A stretch of DNA of 64,000 nt from an uncultured Porphyromonadaceae bacterium (GTDB taxonomy: Bacteria; Bacteroidota; Bacteroidia; Bacteroidales; Muribaculaceae), in assembly GCA_947175215.1 (NCBI GenBank), contig CAMWLR010000003.1, positions 1-64,000 of the forward strand, written 5' to 3'. Within the stretch, counting starts at the first letter, position 1. Every line of letters begins with the position of its first letter. Position numbers and translations under genes: made by a program. Below the pieces are notes generated by a model. That model made no database searches, had not been told where the DNA came from, and saw only the letters and a list, made by a program, of their open reading frames with translations. Of this stretch, positions 9,843-18,892 are shown piece after piece.

Positions 9843-10721
9843 TCAGTCGTTCTTGATGATGAGGAAGTTTGACTGATTCCAGAACTTGGCGGGATTGGTG
9901 ATCTTGAGGATCTTCATGCCGTTGGCACCGTCAACGATCTCGTATGAGTCTGAGGGCTGGTTGGTAAGCACTTTGGCTTTCTTAGAGCCGATATTGATGC
10001 TGCGCAGGGTGCGTTTGTCACCGGTGGTGAAGTATGACTGATCAAAGTTCTCAGGCATGATCTTGGTCTTGCGCAGGAATCCCGACTCCATCAGGTTATG
10101 AGCCTTGAGTTCCTTGCCGGTGCCGATTGCATAGTAGCAAAGGTTCATCTCGTTATTGAGCTCGACTGCGCGGCGCTCGGCCTCCTGACGGGCGTTAGCC
10201 TCGACTTCGGCAACGGCTGAGATCGAATCTTTCTCCTGACCTAAAATGGTAACCGAACGGCTCAGGCCCTCGATCTGGATGTTTGCGTTGGCAAGCTGTT
10301 CGCGCAGCCCGTTGATGGTCTTCTCTTGCTCGGCGATCTGAGTCTTGAGGTTAGAGATGGCACGTTGCAGGTTGGCATTATTCTGGTTGCTGGCAGCGAG
10401 CTGTGCCTCAAGCTGTTCGAGACGCTGGCGACGTTGCTCGAGGGCGTTCTGTATCTGCTCCATATCCTCACGTATCTGTCGGCGCTGATCGGGAGTCTCA
10501 GCACCGAGACCGCCGGTGCTGAGAATGTTCTCCATCTGCTTGATCTGGGTCATACCCTCGGTAATATCGTTGAGAAGCACGAGCAGCGAGTCCTGGTTGG
10601 CAAGCGCCACGTGGAGTGAATCAGATGTTGTGGGGAGCGATCCGTCTTCACCCTTGTTCTGACAAGCTGTAAAAAGGGCCGTCGTCGTCAGGGCAGCCAC
10701 GCATAATTTGATGAGTTTCAT
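9843..10721 (-). CDS. Coiled-coil lipoprotein, conserved Bacteroidales type
   Basis: Lipobox LFTAC, long heptad-rich central region, compact C-terminal domain. Confidence 0.75.
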   Translation of the reverse strand: MKLIKLCVAALTTTALFTACQNKGEDGSLPTTSDSLHVALANQDSLLVLLNDITEGMTQIKQMENILSTGGLGAETPDQRRQIREDMEQIQNALEQRRQRLEQLEAQLAASNQNNANLQRAISNLKTQIAEQEKTINGLREQLANANIQIEGLSRSVTILGQEKDSISAVAEVEANARQEAERRAVELNNEMNLCYYAIGTGKELKAHNLMESGFLRKTKIMPENFDQSYFTTGDKRTLRSINIGSKKAKVLTNQPSDSYEIVDGANGMKILKITNPAKFWNQSNFLIIKND

Positions 10722-10777
10722 AAACGTAAATTTTAACGTTGAGAATTATATTTTTCTGTATTACGTACCCGACCGGT

Positions 10778-11530
10778 TTACTCTTCCAAATCACCGGGTC
10801 GATATTTATTACGGTGAACCTTACGCTCCTGGCGGAGAGCCCGATTTCCCGATACAACAACAACAATCTCTCCGCGTGGATTGTTCACCGTAAAATACTC
10901 GACCAGCTCGGCCAGTGTACCGTTATGGGTGGTATTGTGCAACTTTGAGATTTCGCGCGAAACCGATGCCTCACGCTCAGGGCCACATACATCCGCCAGT
11001 TCCTTGAGTGTCTTGAGCAACCTCAGGGGCGACTCATATATTATAAAGGTGCGCTCATCGGCGGCAAGTTGTGCCAGTCGCGTTGCCCTCCCTTTTTTAG
11101 GCGGCAGGAAACCCTCGAAGCAGAAACGTTCGCAAGGGAGGCCCGAATTGACCAGGGCCGGCACAAAAGCCGTAGGGCCGGGCAGAGTCTCAACCTCGAC
11201 ACCGGCCTGACGACACTCCCTGACCAGCATGAATCCCGGATCAGAGATAGCCGGTGTACCCGCGTCTGATATAAGTGCCATCACCTCGCCGCCGAGCATA
11301 CGGTCGACTAACGGTTTGACCGTCTCGTGTTCGTTGAATTTATGATGTGAGGCCAACGGGGTAGTTATCTCAAAACGGCGGGTGACGACAGATGACGTGC
11401 GCGTATCTTCAGCCAATATCAGGCTGACGGTTTTAAGTATCTCGATGGCCCGCGGTGCCATATCATCAAGATTCCCTACCGGAGTAGGTACGACAAAAAG
11501 TTTACCGGCACTCCTTAATTTCTCGGTCAT
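10778..11530 (-). CDS. rsmI: 16S rRNA (cytidine(1402)-2'-O)-methyltransferase
   Basis: LFVVPTPVGNLDDMAPRAIEIL, EDTRTS, ISDAGTPAISDPG, LPGPTA motifs. Confidence 0.95.
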   Translation of the reverse strand: MTEKLRSAGKLFVVPTPVGNLDDMAPRAIEILKTVSLILAEDTRTSSVVTRRFEITTPLASHHKFNEHETVKPLVDRMLGGEVMALISDAGTPAISDPGFMLVRECRQAGVEVETLPGPTAFVPALVNSGLPCERFCFEGFLPPKKGRATRLAQLAADERTFIIYESPLRLLKTLKELADVCGPEREASVSREISKLHNTTHNGTLAELVEYFTVNNPRGEIVVVVSGNRALRQERKVHRNKYRPGDLEE

Positions 11531-11556
11531 GGTCTGTTGGTTAGAAGTGAGTGGTT

Positions 11557-12336
11557 TTATCCGAAGAATACTGACAGGGCTTGAGAGAACTCCTTTCCCG
11601 GCGACTGATCTAATGACAGACCGAGATCGGTGGTGAGATAATTCTGCACGGCAGCCATATCGGGGAGACTACCTATATAATCGAGCACCTCCATCATCAA
11701 TGGCTTTGAGCCGTTAAAGATCTCCCTGCGGTAGAGAAAGGCATCGTTTATCGTAAAAGACCTGTATATAGTTTCGCCTGATATTGTCGGTGCTGTGGTC
11801 TCGTCTGCATCAGCCTGCTCCTCAAACTCAGCGGCTACGGCCTCAGCAGCGATGTCATCGGCTGATTGTGATGATTGGTCTGATTGGGGAGATGGGTCTG
11901 ATTGGGGAGATGGGTCTAATTGGTCTGATGAGACTAATTGGTCTAATGAGGCCGGTTGATCAGTAGTGACCGGGGTATCTGAGGGGGTAGCGATAGTGAC
12001 ATCAGGGGTGTTGTCATCAGTGACAGACTCAGCTATTGCCTCAGACTCCATCTCCTCGATCTCCTCAGGGGCGACTGTGTCGATTGTGTCTGATGCGGCT
12101 GCTTGCTCGGGCTCGGGCTTGGTCGCTTGATCGGTCGCTTGGTCGGTATCGTCCGGTGACTCGACTGTGGCGGCCAACTCGGCAAGTGATATTATCTTGA
12201 GTTTGAGGTCGTCTGACAGATGATCACTATCAGTGTCCTTTACTATGAGTAACTCCTCGGCAATTTCGGCCGTCAAGCCAAGCATCCGGTCTATTTTAGG
12301 ATTCATATCTTTGTTAATCAATACAGTATTAATCAA
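11557..12336 (-). CDS. Hypothetical protein with acidic/Ser-Gln low-complexity repeats
   Basis: Long ORF overlapping the dacB stop by 4 nt (ATGA); central SDPSPQSDPSPQSDQ/DQATDQAT repeats. Confidence 0.65.
   Translation of the reverse strand: MINTVLINKDMNPKIDRMLGLTAEIAEELLIVKDTDSDHLSDDLKLKIISLAELAATVESPDDTDQATDQATKPEPEQAAASDTIDTVAPEEIEEMESEAIAESVTDDNTPDVTIATPSDTPVTTDQPASLDQLVSSDQLDPSPQSDPSPQSDQSSQSADDIAAEAVAAEFEEQADADETTAPTISGETIYRSFTINDAFLYRREIFNGSKPLMMEVLDYIGSLPDMAAVQNYLTTDLGLSLDQSPGKEFSQALSVFFG
11879..11914 (+). repeat. Perfect 18-bp tandem repeat (2 copies plus degenerate extension)
   Basis: TCTGATTGGGGAGATGGG x2, followed by TCTAATTGG/TCTGATGAG variants; in frame within the minus-strand CDS. 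Confidence 0.9.
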
Positions 12337-13649
12337 AACTGCCGTTGCAGAAAGCCGCTGATCGCGTTGCGGACATCACTGCGCTTGCAGAAGAAATCGT
12401 TGATAAGTATGACAACGGCATGTGTCGGATGCCCATCGGTATCAAGTTTATATCCGGCATAACAATGCACGCCGTTCATGCTGCCGCTCTTTAGGGCAAG
12501 TTTCCCCTCGAGCCGGGTTCCTTTAAGCAGGGTCTTGACTGTCCCCTCTTTACCGACGATAGGAAAAAGCGAAACGTAAGACCCGTCCTTACCCTCACGG
12601 TGTGCCATCTGTTGCAGAAGGTCGGCCATAAAGGCAGCAGTGACACGGTTGTTGCGCGACAACCCCGACCCATCATAGATGTCGGTGATGTCAAGAGTTA
12701 TCCCACGGTCAGCCAGAAGCCGCTTCTCTCGGGCGATAGCCACTGAGCGCGGTTGACCGGGTGCTAACAACCTGAGCATCCCCTCGGCGAAGAGATTGTC
12801 AGAGCGCTCCATGAGATTGTCGAGAATTTCACGCCCGCGCGGAGAGTAATGTACCAACAACTGCCGGCTCTCACTGTCAGTTGTGTCAATATCATCCCAG
12901 TCAAAGGTTATCCCTGCGGATGCGAGCCGGTTTTCCAGAGCTTCGCCAAATGCCTCTGAGGGTGAGTCCATAGCCTTATCCCCCACACGGTTATCTCGAT
13001 AATTCAGGGCATAGAGCCCGGCACCATATTCATAGCGGGTATCAGACAATTCCCAACGGTCACACGGGCCGTTGTCGGGGAAGGTAGAAGTATCCACTAC
13101 GATGCCGCCCTCAAACCGTGTGATTCCCGACTCCTTAAGTGCCGAGAGTATTTCACTTATAAATGAGGTCGCGCCTCTGAATTGGGCACTTTCTATCGTC
13201 GGATCTCCGCTCCCGACGATAACAAGATCACCCGCCACCACCCCGTCACGGATAGTTCCACGGATATATACCCGGGTCTCGAAACGCGCCGTATCGAGGC
13301 CGGCCTCGATTGCCGCCGCCGAGGTAACACACTTCATCGTACTGGCCGGCAACATCGCCTTGTGAGGATTAGACGACACGACATCCCTGCCTGTCGAGAG
13401 ATCTCTGACAATAACGGCGACCGATGACGCGCGGTCGCGCGGGAATGAGATCGGCCCGTCGGCCACTGCCCGCGGTGAGATTAGCGCCAGCAACATGATG
13501 TAAGCCAGCAACCTCGCGGCCATGACAGCCATACCGCCACGGCCTGCGGGTCTATATGTGATTGCTTTATATGATAATAGTCTGTCCATTTCAATCCACG
13601 AATTTACAAACAATATATCTTTCGCCCAACTTTCGGCCTTAAAAACCAT
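12333..13649 (-). CDS. dacB: D-Ala-D-Ala carboxypeptidase/endopeptidase (PBP4, DacB family, S13)
   Basis: SxxK in PASTMK, SDN in MERSDNLFAEGM, KSG in LALKSGSMNG; true start may be 13589 or 13532. Confidence 0.9.
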   Translation of the reverse strand: MVFKAESWAKDILFVNSWIEMDRLLSYKAITYRPAGRGGMAVMAARLLAYIMLLALISPRAVADGPISFPRDRASSVAVIVRDLSTGRDVVSSNPHKAMLPASTMKCVTSAAAIEAGLDTARFETRVYIRGTIRDGVVAGDLVIVGSGDPTIESAQFRGATSFISEILSALKESGITRFEGGIVVDTSTFPDNGPCDRWELSDTRYEYGAGLYALNYRDNRVGDKAMDSPSEAFGEALENRLASAGITFDWDDIDTTDSESRQLLVHYSPRGREILDNLMERSDNLFAEGMLRLLAPGQPRSVAIAREKRLLADRGITLDITDIYDGSGLSRNNRVTAAFMADLLQQMAHREGKDGSYVSLFPIVGKEGTVKTLLKGTRLEGKLALKSGSMNGVHCYAGYKLDTDGHPTHAVVILINDFFCKRSDVRNAISGFLQRQF

Positions 13650-13770
13650 CCCTATTTTTGACTAAAGAGGTAATTTTTATGACATTCGCCGATTTTCTCC
13701 TGTTTTTTTCGTAACTTCGCCACCTGAATCAACCGGTCGCACTTCATATTACCCTCTCGCTCCCCGGCAC

Positions 13771-14361
13771 ATGACACTTAAAACCCGCGACAAACTGATC
13801 GAAGTAGCAAGGCAACTCTTCGCCCGCAAGGGTGTTGAGAATACCACCATGCTCGATATCGCCAACGCTTCAGAGAAAGGGCGGCGCACAATCTATACCT
13901 ACTTCAAGAACAAGCGCGAGATACATCAGGCCGTTATTGAGCATGAGAGTGACCAGATAGTCACCCGTCAGCGCGAGATACTCGGCTCTGAGGAGAGCGC
14001 CATACAGAAACTCAGACAGTTTATGGAGGCGCGCTTCAATATCATCATCTGCCCGACAGGGCGTCGTGAGCGTTCTGACGGTTTCCAGTTGCTGATGAGG
14101 TTTGACATGAGCCGCGCCGACAAGACACGGCGCATGGCCGCCAAAAAGGAGATCGAGATACTGCGCGCCATCCTCGACGAGGGTATGCGGGCAGGCGAGT
14201 TCTCGCCGGCACAAGCAGCCAGGGCTCAGGTGATGATCGTCACAATCATGAAAGGTTTTGACACCCCCGGATATGCGCCGCTGCTTGATGACTGTCATAC
14301 AGACCTCGATCAGGCACGACGCGACCTGATAGAGTTTACAATCGCAGGAATAAAGAAATAA
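13771..14361 (+). CDS. TetR/AcrR family transcriptional regulator
   Basis: N-terminal TetR HTH: RDKLIEVARQLFARKGVENTTMLDIANASEKGRRTIYTYFKNKREI. Confidence 0.93.
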   Translation: MTLKTRDKLIEVARQLFARKGVENTTMLDIANASEKGRRTIYTYFKNKREIHQAVIEHESDQIVTRQREILGSEESAIQKLRQFMEARFNIIICPTGRRERSDGFQLLMRFDMSRADKTRRMAAKKEIEILRAILDEGMRAGEFSPAQAARAQVMIVTIMKGFDTPGYAPLLDDCHTDLDQARRDLIEFTIAGIKK

Positions 14362-14387
14362 ATCAAAATATCCAACAATTTTCAATC

Positions 14388-15134
14388 ATGAAATTACTCG
14401 AAGGAAAAACAGCGCTTATCACCGGCGCCGCCCGCGGTATCGGTAAGGAAATAGCGCTCCGCTTTGCCAAAGAAGGCGCAAACATTGCATTTACAGACCT
14501 TGTAATAGACGAAAACGGTAAAAAGACCGAGGAGGAGATCGCAGCCCTCGGTGTCAAAGTCAAAGGTTACGCCTCAAACGCCGCCGACTTCGCCCAGACT
14601 GAAGAGGTTGTCAAGGAGGTACATAAAGATTTCGGATCAATCGACATCCTGGTCAACAACGCAGGTATCACCAAAGACGGCCTGATGATGCGTATGACCG
14701 AGGCTCAGTGGGACGCCGTTATCGCTGTCAACCTCAAGAGCGCATTCAACTTTATCCACGCCGTTCTCCCCATCATGCTGCGCCAGCGTAGCGGTTCGAT
14801 CATCAATATGGCCTCGGTTGTAGGTGTTCACGGCAACGCCGGTCAGAGCAACTACGCCGCATCAAAGGCCGGCCTGATCGCCCTCGCCAAGAGTATCGCA
14901 CAGGAGGTGGGCTCTCGCGGCATCCGTGCCAACGCCATCGCTCCCGGCTTTATTGAGACAGCCATGACTGCTGCTCTCCCCGAGGAGGTACGCAAAGAGT
15001 GGGCGATGAAGATACCCCTGCGTCGTGCCGGTAAGGTAGATGACATCGCCGATGTCGCTACATTCCTTGCATCAGATATGTCGTCATACGTCACCGGTCA
15101 GGTTATCCAGGTTGACGGCGGTATGAATATGTAA
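14388..15134 (+). CDS. fabG: 3-oxoacyl-[acyl-carrier-protein] reductase
   Basis: SDR fold TGAARGIGKEIALRFA, NNAGITKDGLMMRM, YAASKAGL, FIETAMTAALPEEVR. Confidence 0.95.
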   Translation: MKLLEGKTALITGAARGIGKEIALRFAKEGANIAFTDLVIDENGKKTEEEIAALGVKVKGYASNAADFAQTEEVVKEVHKDFGSIDILVNNAGITKDGLMMRMTEAQWDAVIAVNLKSAFNFIHAVLPIMLRQRSGSIINMASVVGVHGNAGQSNYAASKAGLIALAKSIAQEVGSRGIRANAIAPGFIETAMTAALPEEVRKEWAMKIPLRRAGKVDDIADVATFLASDMSSYVTGQVIQVDGGMNM

Positions 15135-15141
15135 TATCGGC

Positions 15142-15210
15142 TATAATCCCTGCAGGGATTATAACCGTAACTCCGCGGGTTATCGCCACCCCCCGGGATA
15201 ATCACCGTAA
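15142..15210. repeat. Three imperfect ~21-bp repeats, the first containing a perfect 22-bp palindrome
   Basis: TATAATCCCTGCAGGGATTATA at 15142-15163; units CCCTGCAGGGATTATAACCGTAA / CTCCGCGGGTTATCGCCAC / CCCCCGGGATAATCACCGTAA. Confidence 0.75.
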
Positions 15211-15254
15211 AATATTGAAGGTGTGTCAAGAACGTTTGGCACACCTTCGATATT
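15211..15254. terminator. Bidirectional terminator between convergent fabG and ATPase genes
   Basis: AATATTGAAGGTGTGTC-AAGAACGTTT-GGCACACCTTCGATATT, 17-bp stem with wobble pairs. Confidence 0.85.
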
Positions 15255-15291
15255 TAATATTGGTCAGCTCCCGGATATTTTTTATAGTCGG

Positions 15292-16893
15292 TCACACCGT
15301 GGGGATTTCATCGGATGGTAGACCGAAGCAGCGGATGATGGCCCGGCGCATCCGGCGGGATGGTTCACTGTCGTGCCTGAGGATAGTAATGATTGCGGCT
15401 ACGTATGCCTCCTTTGAGCCGTTTAGCCCGCACAGGGTCGAGACGTTTGAGTTGGGGAGCATCGACTTCTGGTTATATACCTTGAGTATTGAGGCGTAAT
15501 CCTCATGATTGACATAGTTTGAAAATTCGCGGCATAGTTTTTCGTATAACCCGCGCGGATTCAACTCCTTGGCTAATCCGGCCAGATGATTTTCAAAGTC
15601 GTTGATATTACTGAATTTCCCGTCTACACGCCGCTCCATCAGTCGTTTTATGCGGTGACGGGTATGCAGCATCGCCTGGGCGCGCAGATCGTGGCTAAAC
15701 ATCGATATGATCGACTTCTTGACCGATTTGAAAACCCTGTTCTCGTCACGTCCGTTGTATGTGGCCACACTCCTGACCACCTGCTCGAGCATCAGAATAT
15801 TCTCTATCTCTGCTACATCAGGTACAAATATATTCTTACCCCTGAGATACGCCACCTCACCGTCATCACGGCGATCCCGATCGACGATACCGCGGCTCTC
15901 GAGATTGTGCAGCGACCGCTGATCATTAAAGGCGCGTGTCGACTCTATCACCTTGTCGCAACTACCAAGCGATTTGACCGTAAAGTCGCGGAACACTAAC
16001 GGATATAACTTGGCATCTATCGAGTGCGCAGCATCCCCCTCGATAAACAGCAGAGGTTTGCGTGACCCTATGATAGCCATATAAATCTCATCAGAGATAC
16101 CCGCTCCGCGCGGCAGTATGGTGTAATCCCAACCTTCAGAGGCGGTGTCATACCCTTTTACCCACAGCAGAATGTCACGATTGCGTGTAGCTGTGAATCC
16201 TAAATCGTGGGTAGTATAGATAAACCGACAGTCGGGCCTGAGTGTCTCGATCATCTCCCATGCGCGCTGTTGCAGCGAGGGATGCAGGAATGTCTCGGGC
16301 GCATCGACAAACACTACACCATCTTTTGGCGCATACAAGACCGCACCAAAATAATAGAGCAATGCCTTCTCGCCGTCAGACAGCCTTTTCTGGGCATACC
16401 TGTCATCCTGACCCTCGCGGGCGAACATAAGTCGGCCGCCATCGCGGAGTACCTGATTCCCGGGGAATAGCTCTTGCCACCGGGCTATCACCAGATCAAG
16501 TTTGGTGGCGGGTATAAAGACTGCCTCGCGTCTGCCGGCCATGACCTCAGTCTGAGCCATCTTATATTCAACCAGAGCGCTTATCTCCTCATTGAGCAAC
16601 ATCGCCATCAGACGGTCAAAGGGTGTCGCAGCGGCATTTGTCAGGAATGACGGCGACCTGGCGGCCTCGATATATAATCTGTCGGTAGTGGCCTGAACAT
16701 CGTTGGGCTCACCTGTGGCGTAGATCGCTTTAAGAGCCGACAGACGCAGAGCGTTATCGCCGAGACTATCGGCGAGATAAGAGGTAAACCGTGTTTTTCC
16801 GGCACCGTTGGCACCGATAATGGTCAGATGGCGTGTGCCAGCGGGTAAAGTACGCCGCTCACCTGTCGGATCAGGAGGGAGAAGTATGGCCAT
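15292..16893 (-). CDS. ATPase (OLD/AAA_15/21-like) fused to TOPRIM/DUF4435-like domain
   Basis: Walker A GANGAGKT, ABC-like signature LSDGEKA, Walker B VVFVDAPETFLHP, switch His TTHD; C-terminal TOPRIM-like LLFIEGDAAHSIDAKLYPLVF ... GIVDRDRRD ... VPDVAEIENILM. Confidence 0.85.
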   Translation of the reverse strand: MAILLPPDPTGERRTLPAGTRHLTIIGANGAGKTRFTSYLADSLGDNALRLSALKAIYATGEPNDVQATTDRLYIEAARSPSFLTNAAATPFDRLMAMLLNEEISALVEYKMAQTEVMAGRREAVFIPATKLDLVIARWQELFPGNQVLRDGGRLMFAREGQDDRYAQKRLSDGEKALLYYFGAVLYAPKDGVVFVDAPETFLHPSLQQRAWEMIETLRPDCRFIYTTHDLGFTATRNRDILLWVKGYDTASEGWDYTILPRGAGISDEIYMAIIGSRKPLLFIEGDAAHSIDAKLYPLVFRDFTVKSLGSCDKVIESTRAFNDQRSLHNLESRGIVDRDRRDDGEVAYLRGKNIFVPDVAEIENILMLEQVVRSVATYNGRDENRVFKSVKKSIISMFSHDLRAQAMLHTRHRIKRLMERRVDGKFSNINDFENHLAGLAKELNPRGLYEKLCREFSNYVNHEDYASILKVYNQKSMLPNSNVSTLCGLNGSKEAYVAAIITILRHDSEPSRRMRRAIIRCFGLPSDEIPTV

Positions 16894-16904
16894 GGTTAAG
16901 AGAT

Positions 16905-17801
16905 TTAATCAAGATAACGCTTGGTCAATCCGTGGTAAAGGTCTATACGGCGATCGCGCAGGAATGGCCACCAACGGCGCACCTGCTCGCTGCGTTGCAT
17001 GTCCACCTCGACCACCGCGGTCTCCTCGCGGTCTGTCGGGCCTGCGTATATGATTTCACCCTGCGGACCGGCAACGAAGCTCGACCCCCAGAAAGTGATA
17101 CCGTCAGTTACACCCGAGGGATCGTCCTCATGCCCTACCCTGTTGACGGCTATCACAGGGAGACCGTTGGCAACGGCGTGACCGCGCTGCACCGTGATCC
17201 AGGCATCGCGCTGCCGCTGTTTCTCATCCTCTGTATCACTGTCTTGCCACCCGATAGCCGTAGGATAAATCAACATCGACGCACCTTGCAGGGCCATAAG
17301 ACGGGCAGCCTCGGGATACCACTGATCCCAGCAGACCAGAACGCCGATCTTACCCAATGAAGTCTCAACCGGCCGGATGCCGAGATCACCCGGGGTAAAG
17401 TAAAATTTCTCATAAAACCCGGGGTCATCGGGTATATGCGTCTTGCGGTATCTCCCGGCCTCACTACCATCGGTGTCAAACACGACAGCGGTGTTATGAT
17501 AGAGGCCGGGGGCCCGGCGTTCAAACATAGAGGTGATTATCACCACACCCGCCTCGCGTGCCAGGCGCGAATAAAACTCAGTGGCCTCAGAGTCGAGATC
17601 GACAGCGAGGTCAAAAGTGTCGACATTCTCATCCTGACAGAAATATAGAGAGTCATGCAGCTCCTGGTTGACGATAAGCTGCGCGCCTGAGGCCGCAGCT
17701 GCTGCTATCTCATCGGCCAGACGGCGACGATTCTCTGTGATATCGGCACTCTTGGTCATCTGTATGAGTGCGATATTTATCTTTTTAGGGGTATTCTCCA
17801 T
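16905..17801 (-). CDS. aguB: N-carbamoylputrescine amidase
   Basis: Carbon-nitrogen hydrolase with Glu (NQELHD), Lys (YRKTHIP) and Cys (LVCWDQWYPEAAR) triad; adjacent to agmatine deiminase; start set at MENTPKK to avoid overlap. Confidence 0.93.
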   Translation of the reverse strand: MENTPKKINIALIQMTKSADITENRRRLADEIAAAAASGAQLIVNQELHDSLYFCQDENVDTFDLAVDLDSEATEFYSRLAREAGVVIITSMFERRAPGLYHNTAVVFDTDGSEAGRYRKTHIPDDPGFYEKFYFTPGDLGIRPVETSLGKIGVLVCWDQWYPEAARLMALQGASMLIYPTAIGWQDSDTEDEKQRQRDAWITVQRGHAVANGLPVIAVNRVGHEDDPSGVTDGITFWGSSFVAGPQGEIIYAGPTDREETAVVEVDMQRSEQVRRWWPFLRDRRIDLYHGLTKRYLD

Positions 17802-17824
17802 CGTTAATAATATTCTAATTCTCA

Positions 17825-18892
17825 TCAGATCGCGAGCCAGGTCGAGGGTATCTGCATTGTGGCGCAATGCAACGACCCGTGCTGCCTGATCAGTTCGAGA
17901 CAGTCTACGGTGATAATCTCATGGCCGGGGAAAGCTATCGCCAGCATACGTGCGGCCATATCGTCATTACGGGGCTGACGGTATACCGGCATCACCACCG
18001 CCCGCGGAGTAATGAGGAAGTTGGCGTATGTCGCCGGCAGTCTCTCACCCTCATCATCATACTCGGGCGACGGCAACGGCAATCCGATGAGGTTATAAGG
18101 ATTTCCCTCGGGAGTCACAAACTGTTTGAGTTGCTCCTCCATCCGCTCAAGGTCGGGGGTGTGAGAGTCAGCGGGGTCATAAGACTTTACGTATAATATT
18201 GTGTCATCGGGGGCGAGACGTGCCAGTGTGTCGATATGGCTGTCGGTGTCGTCACCCGCAAGAGCTCCGTGGTCAAGCCATAAGACACGACGCGCGCCGA
18301 GACCTGCAGCCAACTCTTTCTCAACCGCCTCCTTTGTGATGAATCCGTTGCGGTTGATCGAGAGCATACACTCTGAGGTTGTCAATATCGTGCCGCGACC
18401 GTCTGTCTCTATCGACCCACCCTCGAGGACATACCGTTTGCGCACCGAGACGGATGTGACGATACCCTTTGTAGCCACGAGATTGAGAAAAGCGAGGTTA
18501 TCCCTGTCAGAAGGGAATTTCAGACCCCAGCCGTTAAACTTATATGAGACAGCCGATAGCTCATCGGTGTCACCGCTGCTGACGGTAAGGGGGCCATAGT
18601 CACGTGTCCAGGTATCGTTTGTCTGACAGGCAATGATCAGCACTTTGTCAATCTCCCTGACATCAGCCAGTTTCTCCCTGACACGGTCTGGCTCGGGGGT
18701 GGCGATCACAACTTTCTGCCCGGCTTTGAGCAGAGCGACCGTCAGATCCTTGTAACACATGTCTACCTCAGCGAGTCGCTCAGCCCAGTCAGTATCACGG
18801 TGAGGCCACGCGATGAGTGTAGCGTCAAAGCGGACATCCCACTCGGCGAGCATTATCGGCGAGGCTATATCCTGTGGCGTCTTATCTGTCAT
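17825..18892 (-). CDS. aguA: Agmatine deiminase
   Basis: Porphyromonas-type peptidylarginine deiminase/AguA family: TNDTWTRDYGPL, LEGGSIETDGRGTILTT, DSHIDTLARL, GSLHCATMQIP. Confidence 0.94.
   Translation of the reverse strand: MTDKTPQDIASPIMLAEWDVRFDATLIAWPHRDTDWAERLAEVDMCYKDLTVALLKAGQKVVIATPEPDRVREKLADVREIDKVLIIACQTNDTWTRDYGPLTVSSGDTDELSAVSYKFNGWGLKFPSDRDNLAFLNLVATKGIVTSVSVRKRYVLEGGSIETDGRGTILTTSECMLSINRNGFITKEAVEKELAAGLGARRVLWLDHGALAGDDTDSHIDTLARLAPDDTILYVKSYDPADSHTPDLERMEEQLKQFVTPEGNPYNLIGLPLPSPEYDDEGERLPATYANFLITPRAVVMPVYRQPRNDDMAARMLAIAFPGHEIITVDCLELIRQHGSLHCATMQIPSTWLAI

Noticed and set aside
10708-10948. Small plus-strand ORFs at 10708-10948
   Set aside because: Overlap the rsmI 3' end and the lipoprotein promoter region in the opposite sense; no coding signature
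11879-11960. CRISPR-like repeat array
   Set aside because: Repeats are contiguous with no spacers and are in frame within a CDS
13870-14385. 171-aa antisense ORF opposite the TetR gene
   Set aside because: No domain; TetR HTH on the plus strand is clear
15142-15210. Insertion sequence terminal inverted repeat
   Set aside because: No transposase and no partner repeat; palindrome plus imperfect tandem units fits a small intergenic element better
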